Assembly (NCBI GenBank): GCA_964450565.1
Contig: CAYVCP010000025.1
Coordinates: forward strand, 1 to 8,658
Length of the DNA: 8,658 bases
Direction of reading: 5' to 3'
Source: CAYVCP01 sp964450565
GTDB lineage: Bacteria; Patescibacteriota; Minisyncoccia; Minisyncoccales; CG1-02-41-26
Positions 1 through 5,498 of this stretch are shown here, one piece after another. The number at the start of each line of letters is the position of its first letter. Position 1 is the first letter of the stretch. The notes beneath the pieces are model-generated. The model was not told the DNA's origin. It worked only from the letters and a program-made list of their open reading frames with translations, and ran no database searches. Made by a program: the position numbers and the translations under genes.

Positions 1-11
1 TTCAGTAAATT

Positions 12-36
12 CAGAAACAAATGTTTCTGTCTTTTT
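12..36 (+). terminator. Intrinsic terminator of an unseen upstream gene
   Basis: CAGAAAC (12-18) pairs perfectly with GTTTCTG (23-29) around a 4-nt loop, and the stem is followed by the T-rich run TCTTTTT (30-36). This is a compact factor-independent terminator. No gene of this window lies upstream, so it must end transcription of a + strand gene located before position 1. Its right arm occupies the place where a -35 box for galT would sit, so terminator and next promoter are packed together. Confidence 0.65.
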
Positions 37-43
37 ATTTATC

Positions 44-52
44 TGTTATAAT
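44..52 (+). promoter_or_regulatory. Extended -10 promoter of galT, predicted leaderless
   Basis: TGTTATAAT fits the extended -10 consensus TGnTATAAT exactly, with the TATAAT at 47-52. No good -35 hexamer lies 16-18 nt upstream, which is tolerated when the TG extension is present. The ATG begins at 61, only 8 nt after the -10 box, so initiation at the usual distance would fall at or next to the start codon. The same nine bases recur at 3955-3963. There is no room for a Shine-Dalgarno sequence. Confidence 0.65.
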
Positions 53-60
53 AAATAAAT

Positions 61-1089
61 ATGAAAAAAAGAAACAAATTTCCTTCTGAATTAAGATACG
101 ATGTTATCTCAAAAGACTGGGTTGTTATAGCAAAAGATAGAGCTAAAAGACCTGGCCAATTTAAAAAAGAAAAAAGAGCAAGAGACACTGTTCCTAAAAG
201 AAAATGTCCTTTTTGTAGAATAGAAACTCAATTGCCTCCAACTTTGATTTATAAAAAGAATTTAAAGATTGAGGGAACTAAAATTCCTAAAGGGTGGACT
301 ACAATTGTTATTCCTAATTTATACCCTGCTGTAAAGCCGGGTAAAATGGAAGAACATAAAGAAGGGAAGTATTATAAGATACTGAAGGCTGTAGGTTATC
401 ACGAAGTTGTGGTGACTGAAAGTCATAAGAAACAAATTGCCCAATTCTCTCAAAGAAGAATTAAAGAACTTATAGATGTTTATCAATCTAGATACTTAAC
501 TTTAAAAAAAGAGAAATGCGTAAATTATATCTCTATTTTCCATAATCATGGAAGAGAAGCCGGAGCTTCTATTGCTCATCCTCATTCTCAAATATTAACT
601 ACTCCTTTAATTGATGCTGGATTAAGGAGAACCCTTGAAAACTCTGAAAGATTTTTTAAAGAAAAAGGATCTTGTATTTATTGTTTAATGAATGACTATG
701 AAAGAAGAATTAAAAAAAGAATTGTTTTTGAGAATAAGAATTTCTTAGTTCTTTGTCCTTTTGCTTCAAAAGCTGCTTTTGAAATGATTATTACTCCTAA
801 AAAACACCTTCCTTATTTCGAAAATATTACAGAGGAAGAAAAAGAAGATTTAGCTTTTGCTTTTAAAGAAGCTATGGCTCGCTTGTTTAAGGCTTTAAGC
901 GACCCCCCTTATAATTTTTATTTACACACAGCTCCTTGTGATTCTAAAGAATACCCTTACTATCATTGGCACTGGACTATTCTACCTAAAACAAGTACTC
1001 CTGCTGGTTTTGAGTTTGGAACAGGTATTGAAATATCTGTTATTGAGCCAGAAAAAGCAACTGAATATTTGAGGAAGTATAGGGCTTGA
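61..1089 (+). CDS. galT: GalT-family nucleotidylyltransferase (galactose-1-phosphate uridylyltransferase-like)
   Basis: This 342-aa cytosolic protein has the two-lobed architecture of the GalT branch of the HIT superfamily. The active-site motif HPHSQ is at 173-177, with H175 as the expected nucleotidylated histidine. An N-terminal metal site is suggested by C49/C52, H114 and H163, and a second by C205/C208 with H249 and the HWH at 302-304. Classical GalT exchanges UMP between UDP-glucose and galactose-1-phosphate in the Leloir pathway. The second CxxC pair is, from memory, more like the two-zinc plant-type ADP-glucose phosphorylase subgroup, so the true substrate is uncertain. The ATG at 61 sits just after an extended -10 box and has no Shine-Dalgarno sequence. 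The TGA stop (1087-1089) overlaps the -35 box of the next promoter, and no terminator separates the genes. No other Leloir gene is in the window. Family assignment is firm; substrate is not. Confidence 0.88.
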   Translation: MKKRNKFPSELRYDVISKDWVVIAKDRAKRPGQFKKEKRARDTVPKRKCPFCRIETQLPPTLIYKKNLKIEGTKIPKGWTTIVIPNLYPAVKPGKMEEHKEGKYYKILKAVGYHEVVVTESHKKQIAQFSQRRIKELIDVYQSRYLTLKKEKCVNYISIFHNHGREAGASIAHPHSQILTTPLIDAGLRRTLENSERFFKEKGSCIYCLMNDYERRIKKRIVFENKNFLVLCPFASKAAFEMIITPKKHLPYFENITEEEKEDLAFAFKEAMARLFKALSDPPYNFYLHTAPCDSKEYPYYHWHWTILPKTSTPAGFEFGTGIEISVIEPEKATEYLRKYRA

Positions 1090-1113
1090 CATATGCCACA
1101 GATGTGGTATAAT
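1086..1113 (+). promoter_or_regulatory. Perfect-consensus sigma70 promoter of the orphan ORF
   Basis: TTGACA (1086-1091) and TATAAT (1108-1113) are both exact matches to the housekeeping consensus and lie 16 bp apart. Transcription should begin near 1119-1121, giving a leader of about 50 nt. The -35 box overlaps the galT stop codon. It is the only promoter in this window with both hexamers perfect, and so predicts strong transcription unless repressed. Confidence 0.8.
1092..1111. promoter_or_regulatory. Dyad in the promoter spacer, candidate operator
   Basis: CCACA (1096-1100) and TGTGG (1103-1107) are perfect inverted repeats around a 2-bp centre. After one mismatched pair the symmetry resumes with TAT (1092-1094) and ATA (1109-1111). 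The whole spacer and the start of the -10 box are covered, the classic place for a repressor site. No regulator gene is adjacent, so function is inferred from position and symmetry only. Confidence 0.4.
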
Positions 1114-1121
1114 ACAGACAG

Positions 1122-1163
1122 TTATTCGGTGGTATTAGCAAGAATAATTCTTTATTGAAAGGA
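1122..1163 (+). promoter_or_regulatory. Structured leader with possible masking of the Shine-Dalgarno sequence
   Basis: In the predicted 5' leader, TTATTC (1122-1127) can pair with GAATAA (1142-1147). Directly after it TTCTTT (1148-1153) can pair with the Shine-Dalgarno-like AAAGGA (1158-1163), with one T-G wobble and a 4-nt loop. An alternative pairing, AATAA (1143-1147) with TTATT (1152-1156), would compete with both. The helices are A/T-rich and weak, so this is only a suggestion of translational control. Confidence 0.25.
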
Positions 1164-1171
1164 AAGAAAAA

Positions 1172-1411
1172 ATGAAAGAGTTTACCACATTTTCTTTTTG
1201 TTTTAGGGCAGAAGAACAAAATGAGACTGAGGGTCTTATAGAGGGACTTTCGCACATAATACCCTCTGACTACATGGACCAAGAGGGTTATAGGGTTGTC
1301 CTTATCGGTAATGGGAATGTTAGTGTGATAGTAGAAAAAGGGTTCGAAAATGATATCAATGTCCAGCGCCTGAAAAGCTTTTTACTGGCGCTGGAAAATT
1401 TAAGGAAATAA
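1172..1411 (+). CDS. Orphan 79-aa protein of unknown function
   Basis: I do not recognise this protein. By eye it would fold as strand (residues 3-12), helix (19-28), a beta hairpin around the GNGN turn (41-56) and a C-terminal helix (62-78). There are no membrane segments and a single cysteine. The ATG at 1172 is supported by AAAGGA (1158-1163) eight nt upstream, a Shine-Dalgarno context its neighbours lack. Hand counting gives about 39% G+C against roughly a third around it. Its last codons use CTG, GCG, CGC and AGC, uncommon in the flanking genes. It has its own consensus promoter and terminator and is flanked by galT (82-nt gap) and tpiA (98-nt gap). The 3' end also forms a GC-rich hairpin. 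It may be a transferred gene, or an ORF riding on a structured RNA. Confidence 0.6.
   Translation: MKEFTTFSFCFRAEEQNETEGLIEGLSHIIPSDYMDQEGYRVVLIGNGNVSVIVEKGFENDINVQRLKSFLLALENLRK
1362..1395 (+). other. GC-rich hairpin inside the 3' end of the orphan ORF
   Basis: TCCAGCGCC (1362-1370) is a perfect inverted repeat of GGCGCTGGA (1387-1395). The 16-nt loop itself contains the palindrome AAAAGCTTTT (1373-1382). A 9-bp stem with seven G-C pairs is out of character for this A+T-rich window. Together with the two following stems it makes three consecutive hairpins at the end of one transcript. Function is unknown. Confidence 0.5.
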
Positions 1412-1414
1412 GGG

Positions 1415-1453
1415 ATAGCCAAGCAGAATATTCTCATTGTTCTGCTTGGCTAT
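1415..1453. repeat. 14-bp perfect inverted repeat just after the orphan ORF
   Basis: ATAGCCAAGCAGAA (1415-1428) and TTCTGCTTGGCTAT (1440-1453) are perfectly complementary, with an 11-nt loop that can close by a further one or two pairs. It starts 4 nt after the stop codon. No T-run follows on either strand, so it is not a standard intrinsic terminator; the next hairpin plays that part. It could protect the mRNA 3' end, be a protein- or RNA-binding element, or mark the edge of a mobile cassette. Confidence 0.7.
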
Positions 1454-1455
1454 AT

Positions 1456-1480
1456 AAATCATCTAACAGATGATTTTTTT
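1456..1480 (+). terminator. Intrinsic terminator of the orphan unit
   Basis: AAATCATCT (1456-1464) pairs with AGATGATTT (1468-1476) around the loop AAC, and T residues continue to 1480. The stem is A/T-rich, but the form (9-bp stem, tight loop, uninterrupted T tract) is that of a factor-independent terminator. It insulates the orphan ORF from tpiA, whose extended -10 lies 15 nt downstream. Confidence 0.7.
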
Positions 1481-1494
1481 ATTTATATAAAAAA

Positions 1495-1503
1495 TGCTAT
1501 TAT
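1495..1503 (+). promoter_or_regulatory. Extended -10 promoter of tpiA-alaS, predicted leaderless
   Basis: TGCTATTAT matches the extended -10 form TGnTATAAT with one change. No -35 hexamer is visible, because the expected place is the T tract of the preceding terminator. The tpiA ATG follows after 6 nt, so the transcript should begin at or within a base or two of the start codon. Confidence 0.55.
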
Positions 1504-1509
1504 ATCTTA

Positions 1510-2214
1510 ATGAAAAAGATTATAATAGCTAACTGGAAAATGAATCCTTGTAGTAAAAAAGAGGCCTTGAGCTTGTTTTCTGCTTTCCAAAAGTATGGCA
1601 ATTTAATCATCTGTCCTCCCTTTCCTTACTTGAATATTGCAAAAGGAAAGTTTAGTTTAGGGTCTCAAGACTGTTTCTTTGAAGAAAGAGGATCTTTTAC
1701 AGGACAAGTTTCTCCTTTAATGCTCAAAGATTTGAAGGTAAGATATATTTTGATTGGTCATTCAGAGAAAAGATTATTAGGAGAAAGTAATGATGTAATT
1801 GCAAAGAAAATAAAGACTGTTTTAAAAGCAGGACTAGTTCCTGTTCTTTGTGTCGGAGAATCACAAGAAGAGAGGAAGAAAGGACAAACATTTACAGTTT
1901 TAGAGCAACAAATTAAAGAAGCTGTTTCTTTAATTCCAAAAACAAAGATTGATAAAATTATGATAGCTTATGAGCCTATTTGGGCTATTGGTTCTAAAAC
2001 AGCTTGTCCTGTTGATGACGTTTTGACAGCAATACTTTTTATTCGTAAACTTATTGCTAGAGTTTATGGGAAGAAAAAGATATCTATTTTATACGGAGGG
2101 AGCGTTAACTCAAATAATGTAAAAGACTATTTATCAGAATGGATTGATGGTTTGTTAGTTGGATCTGCTTCTTTAGATAAAAAAGAACTTTCTCAAATTC
2201 TAAATGAGATATGA
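1510..2214 (+). CDS. tpiA: Triosephosphate isomerase
   Basis: This enzyme interconverts dihydroxyacetone phosphate and glyceraldehyde-3-phosphate in glycolysis. The catalytic set is complete: N8 and K10 in the NWKMN motif, H84 in GHSEKR, and the general base E155 in AYEPIW. The phosphate-gripping YGGSV lies at 195-199 and a second glycine-containing loop near 217. At 234 aa it is slightly shorter than the usual 250. The flexible lid, normally WAIGTGK, reads WAIGSK (158-163), one residue shorter than common. The start is fixed by the typical N-terminus and by the extended -10 element 6 nt before the ATG. Its stop overlaps the alaS start (ATGA, 2211-2214), so the two genes should be co-transcribed and translationally coupled. 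Confidence 0.96.
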   Translation: MKKIIIANWKMNPCSKKEALSLFSAFQKYGNLIICPPFPYLNIAKGKFSLGSQDCFFEERGSFTGQVSPLMLKDLKVRYILIGHSEKRLLGESNDVIAKKIKTVLKAGLVPVLCVGESQEERKKGQTFTVLEQQIKEAVSLIPKTKIDKIMIAYEPIWAIGSKTACPVDDVLTAILFIRKLIARVYGKKKISILYGGSVNSNNVKDYLSEWIDGLLVGSASLDKKELSQILNEI

Positions 2215-3947
2215 AAGCAAAAGATTTAAGAGAAAAGTATATAAGTTTTTTTCAAAACAAGGGACACAATGTTATCCCTTCTGCTTCTTTAGTTCCAGAA
2301 AATGATCCTACGGTTCTCTTTACCACAGCTGGTATGCACCCTTTAGTCCCTTATCTTTTAGGAGAAAAGCATGCTTTGGGTAAAAGATTGGTTAATATAC
2401 AAAAGTGTATTAGAACAGGAGATATTGAAGAAGTAGGGGACAATAGCCATCTTACTTTTTTTGAAATGTTAGGAAACTGGTCTTTAGGAGATTATTTTAA
2501 AAAAGAATCTATTGAATGGAGCTTTGAGTTCTTAACTAAAGAGTTAAATATTCCTTTAGAAAGGTTAGCTTTTAGTGTATTTGAAGGAGAGGGAAGTATC
2601 TCAAGAGATAATGAGTCAGCTAAAATTTGGCTTTCTTTAGGAGTCTTGAAAGAAAGAATCGCTTATTTACCGAGATCAGAAAATTGGTGGGGTCCTGCAG
2701 GAGAAACAGGTCCTTGTGGACCCGATACAGAAATCTTCTATTTCACAGGTAATGATATTCCAAAAGCATTTGATCCAGAAGACCCAAATTGGATAGAAAT
2801 ATGGAATAATGTTTTTATGGAATATAATAAAACAGAGAAAGGAAAGTTTATTCCTTTATCCCAAAAGAATGTGGATACTGGGATGGGCCTTGAAAGAGTG
2901 ACAGCAGTTTTACAGGGAAAGAGAAGTGTCTTTGAAACAGAATTATTTTTGCCCATTATTGAAAAAATTAGAGAAATGGCTTCAAGGGAAGATGAAAAAT
3001 CAGAAAGGATTATAACAGATCATATTAGATCAGCAGTTTTTATCCTTTCTGAAAAAGTAATTCCTTCTAACACAGAAAGAGGCTATGTCTTAAGGAGGAT
3101 TATAAGGAGAGCTATAAGACACGGAAAGATTATAGGAATAGAGAGTGAGTTTACCTTAGAATTAGCTAAAATTGTTATTGATAATCTTAAAGACGTTTAT
3201 CCAGAAATTAACCAAGACTTTATTCTAAAAGAATTAGCAAAAGAAGAATCTTGTTTCCAAAAGACTCTAGAAAAAGGACTAAAAGAGTTTCAGAGAATAA
3301 AAAATAATGAAATTTCAGGTAAGCAAGCTTTTGACTTATACCAAACTTATGGTTTTCCCATAGAAATGACAGAAGAGTTAGCAAAAGAAGTAAATATTAA
3401 GGTTGATTTGGATGGTTTTAAGAGAGAACTGGAAAAGCATCAGGAGTTATCTAGAACAGCTTCTGTGGGCAAATTTAAAGCAGGGCTCTCTGATTACTCT
3501 GAAAAGACAATTAAATATCACACAGCAGCTCATTTGCTTCATGCAGGGTTAAGAAGTGTCTTGGGAGAAAAAGTTCATCAAATGGGATCAAATATTACTC
3601 CAGAAAGAATAAGATTTGATTTTTCTTTTGAGAGAAAAATGACAAAAGAAGAATTGAAAAAAGTTGAAGATTGGATTAATGAGAAGATAAAAAAGGTTTT
3701 GCACGTTAAAATGGAAGAAATATCTATTGATAAAGCATTGAAAGAAGGGGCTTTAGCTTTTTTTAGAGATAAGTACCCAGACAAGGTAAAGGTTTATACT
3801 ATCCATGATGACTGTGGCACGGTGTTTTCCAAAGAAATTTGTTCTGGTCCTCACGCTAATTCTTTATCTGGTTTTGGTAAATTTAGAATTATTAAAGAAA
3901 AAGCTTCTTCATCTGGAGTAAGAAGAATTAAAGCTGTTTTAGAATAA
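2211..3947 (+). CDS. alaS: Minimal alanyl-tRNA synthetase
   Basis: This enzyme charges tRNA-Ala. The class II core is clear: FFEMLGNWSLGDYF (83-96), the GPAGETGPCGPDTE loop (161-174) and motif 3 at GMGLER (224-229). A tRNA-binding helical region follows (about 245-415, with a run of RRIIRR). The editing domain has both metal motifs, HxxxH at H437/H441 and CxxxH at C544/H548. Bacterial AlaRS is usually near 875 aa; this one is 578 and ends directly after the editing domain, so the coiled coil and C-Ala domain are absent. Only about 20 residues join the helical region to HxxxH, so the intervening beta-barrel is missing too. All core motifs are intact and the sequence reads through without a break, so this is a reduced form rather than a pseudogene. 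It is coupled to tpiA by ATGA. Confidence 0.95.
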   Translation: MKAKDLREKYISFFQNKGHNVIPSASLVPENDPTVLFTTAGMHPLVPYLLGEKHALGKRLVNIQKCIRTGDIEEVGDNSHLTFFEMLGNWSLGDYFKKESIEWSFEFLTKELNIPLERLAFSVFEGEGSISRDNESAKIWLSLGVLKERIAYLPRSENWWGPAGETGPCGPDTEIFYFTGNDIPKAFDPEDPNWIEIWNNVFMEYNKTEKGKFIPLSQKNVDTGMGLERVTAVLQGKRSVFETELFLPIIEKIREMASREDEKSERIITDHIRSAVFILSEKVIPSNTERGYVLRRIIRRAIRHGKIIGIESEFTLELAKIVIDNLKDVYPEINQDFILKELAKEESCFQKTLEKGLKEFQRIKNNEISGKQAFDLYQTYGFPIEMTEELAKEVNIKVDLDGFKRELEKHQELSRTASVGKFKAGLSDYSEKTIKYHTAAHLLHAGLRSVLGEKVHQMGSNITPERIRFDFSFERKMTKEELKKVEDWINEKIKKVLHVKMEEISIDKALKEGALAFFRDKYPDKVKVYTIHDDCGTVFSKEICSGPHANSLSGFGKFRIIKEKASSSGVRRIKAVLE

Positions 3948-3954
3948 GTTTTTT

Positions 3955-3963
3955 TGTTATAAT
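3955..3963 (+). promoter_or_regulatory. Extended -10 promoter of the membrane-anchored protein, predicted leaderless
   Basis: TGTTATAAT is an exact extended -10 element, identical to the galT one, placed just after the T-run that follows alaS. No convincing -35 is present. The ATG at 3972 comes 8 nt after the box, again with no Shine-Dalgarno sequence. Confidence 0.6.
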
Positions 3964-3971
3964 TAAAAAAC

Positions 3972-5240
3972 ATGAGAAAAAAAGTTATTGATATTACTAC
4001 TAACGGTAAAAAACCTGATATTATTCCAGAACTGACATCAAAGAAAATAAAAAAGATTAAAAAATCAAAAAGGTTTTTACCTAGATCTATAAATATCTTT
4101 TATTTAATTTTAATATTTATTGTTATTTGTATTATTTCAGTTGTTTTTTTAAGTCTACAAAATAAAATGATTGTGACGATAAATCCCTTACTAGAACCAG
4201 TTGATTCAAAAGAAGAAGTCAAGGTTTCTGTCTCTCAACTTACATCAGATTTTGAAGAAAAAGTTATTCCAGGACAGTTTTTTAAAACAGAGGAGGAGGA
4301 ATGGAATATTTTTCAATCAACAGGTAGTGGAGAAGAGGGGGGCAAGGCAGAGGGTTTTGTGACGGTCTATAATTCTCATTCTCCAGCAAGATCTGTCGTA
4401 CTAGTTGAACAAACGCGTTTTCTTTCTGCTCAAGAAGGTAAAACCTTTAGAGTTCAGGAAAAGATCATTTTGCCTCCTGCAACAAATCAATCAGGAAAAT
4501 TAGTTCCTTCCTCTGCTAAAGTTAAGGTAGTTGCTCAAGAAGCAGGAGAATCTTATAATATCTCAGCATCTAATTTCTCTGTACCTGGTTTAGCAGGATC
4601 AGAACTTTATTATAGTGTGTGGGCAGAATCATTTGAGCCCATGATAGGTGGTTTTGAATCAGAAGTTAAAGTAGTAACGAAAGAGGATTTAGAGACAGCA
4701 CAAGAAAGTTTGGAGCAGAAATTAGAAGAAGTTGCGAGAGAATCTTTGAAAAGAGTTATTCCAGATGGTTTTTCTTTGGTTTCCGATTCTGTGTTCTTTG
4801 AAGATTTCCAGAGTTCTTGTTTTCAAGAACAAGGATCTTATGCTACTGAGTTTAATTGTTACGGAAAAATTCAGGCAACAGGACTCGGATTTAAAAGAAG
4901 TGATTTAAGGGAATTAATAAAAAAGTTTATTACTCTACTAATTTCTGGAGATAAAAGGCTATCAGAGGAAAGTTTAGTTTATGATTTTTCTTCTAAGGGT
5001 TCTATAACAAAGTCGGGAAGTATTATTTTGGATATAAATATGACAGGGCAAGTTTATGAAGAGATTAATAAAGATGTTTTTATTTCTCAATTAATGGGTA
5101 AGAATAAGGATGGGATTAAATCAATGATTGAAAGAGATTATCCACAAATCCAAAGCGTTGAAATAAAATTTTGGCCTTTTTGGATTCAAAGTGCTCCAAA
5201 AAATGAAGAAAAAATAATTTTAGAATGGTACAAGAAATAG
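3972..5240 (+). CDS. Membrane-anchored protein of unknown function, baseplate J-like resemblance
   Basis: This 422-aa protein starts with a basic cytoplasmic tail (1-41, rich in lysine, including KKIKKIKKSKR at 24-34). One hydrophobic segment follows (42-61), and the rest should lie outside the membrane. Residues 126-210 contain a glycine- and valine-rich beta region with TRF (148-150), EGKTFRV (155-161), AGESYNIS (191-198) and VPGLAGS (204-210). To me this spacing recalls baseplate J-like (gp47-type) proteins, where similar TRF, AGxxxNI and PG steps occur; the match is by eye only. A helical stretch follows (236-262). C283 and C296 could form a disulfide. There is no cleavable signal peptide or LPxTG signal. 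It stands alone between alaS (24-nt gap) and infA (42-nt gap) with its own promoter. Gene reality is clear; function is not known. Confidence 0.85.
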   Translation: MRKKVIDITTNGKKPDIIPELTSKKIKKIKKSKRFLPRSINIFYLILIFIVICIISVVFLSLQNKMIVTINPLLEPVDSKEEVKVSVSQLTSDFEEKVIPGQFFKTEEEEWNIFQSTGSGEEGGKAEGFVTVYNSHSPARSVVLVEQTRFLSAQEGKTFRVQEKIILPPATNQSGKLVPSSAKVKVVAQEAGESYNISASNFSVPGLAGSELYYSVWAESFEPMIGGFESEVKVVTKEDLETAQESLEQKLEEVARESLKRVIPDGFSLVSDSVFFEDFQSSCFQEQGSYATEFNCYGKIQATGLGFKRSDLRELIKKFITLLISGDKRLSEESLVYDFSSKGSITKSGSIILDINMTGQVYEEINKDVFISQLMGKNKDGIKSMIERDYPQIQSVEIKFWPFWIQSAPKNEEKIILEWYKK

Positions 5241-5245
5241 TATTG

Positions 5246-5274
5246 TTGACTTTTTCTCTATTATTTGCTATTTT
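5246..5274 (+). promoter_or_regulatory. Promoter of the infA-led ribosomal operon, predicted leaderless
   Basis: TTGACT (5246-5251) and the extended -10 TGCTATTTT (5266-5274) are separated by 17 bp. This is the only one of the four extended -10 promoters here with a good -35 box, in keeping with the high output needed for translation genes. The infA ATG at 5283 lies 8 nt after the -10. Confidence 0.65.
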
Positions 5275-5282
5275 TGACTTAA

Positions 5283-5498
5283 ATGAATCAGGATAATAAC
5301 AAAATTAAAGGCCAGGTTTTGGAAGCCTTGCCTAGTCTTTCTTTTCGCGTTCAATTGGAAGATGGCAGAGAAATTTTGGCTCACCTTGCAGGTAAGTTGA
5401 GAATACACAGGATTAAGATACTGCCAGGGGATAAGGTTCTTATTGAGACTACCCCTTATGACGATAAGAAGGGCAGAATAGTTTATAGGCTGAAATAA
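5283..5498 (+). CDS. infA: Translation initiation factor IF-1
   Basis: IF-1 occupies the A site of the 30S subunit during initiation and works with IF-2 and IF-3. This 71-aa protein is a single S1/OB-fold domain of usual length. Visible family marks are GQVLEALPS (10-18), the [10 protein letters not shown] stretch (21-30), the AHLAGKLR region (33-40), GDKVLIE (49-55) and the C-terminal [13 protein letters not shown] (57-69). It heads the operon: a good promoter ends 8 nt before its ATG, and rpmJ begins 12 nt after its stop across a T-rich gap. The order infA-rpmJ-rpsM is the common bacterial one, but secY, adk and map, which often precede it, are not here. Confidence 0.95.
   Translation: MNQDNNKIKGQVLEALPSLSFRVQLEDGREILAHLAGKLRIHRIKILPGDKVLIETTPYDDKKGRIVYRLK

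Noticed and set aside
1040..1282. Open frame on the - strand over the galT end and orphan promoter
   Set aside because: It lies over the galT 3' end, a consensus promoter and the orphan ORF, has no family resemblance, and has no promoter or ribosome binding site of its own. Other - strand frames inside alaS, rpsK, rpsD and rpoA are likewise shadows.
1137..1435. Similar strings near both ends of the orphan unit (AGCAAGAATAATTC at 1138 and AGCAGAATATTCTC at 1422) as possible direct repeats
   Set aside because: They differ by indels and are A/T-rich. One is part of the 14-bp hairpin, so similarity is likely coincidental.
1461..1467. ATCTAAC matches the integron attC half-site RYYYAAC after a one-gene unit
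   Set aside because: No partner GTTRRRY lies at the right distance downstream, and the preceding hairpin is on the wrong side, so this is most likely chance within the terminator stem.
1120..1480. Could the roughly 360-nt orphan transcript be tmRNA, RNase P RNA or 6S RNA?
   Set aside because: The conserved ends and core motifs of tmRNA and RNase P RNA were not found, and no 6S-like extended duplex is visible.
3905..3955. TTCTTC/GAAGAA pairing plus T-run after alaS as a terminator
   Set aside because: The 6-bp stem lies about 20 nt before the T-run and inside the coding sequence, so the geometry is wrong.
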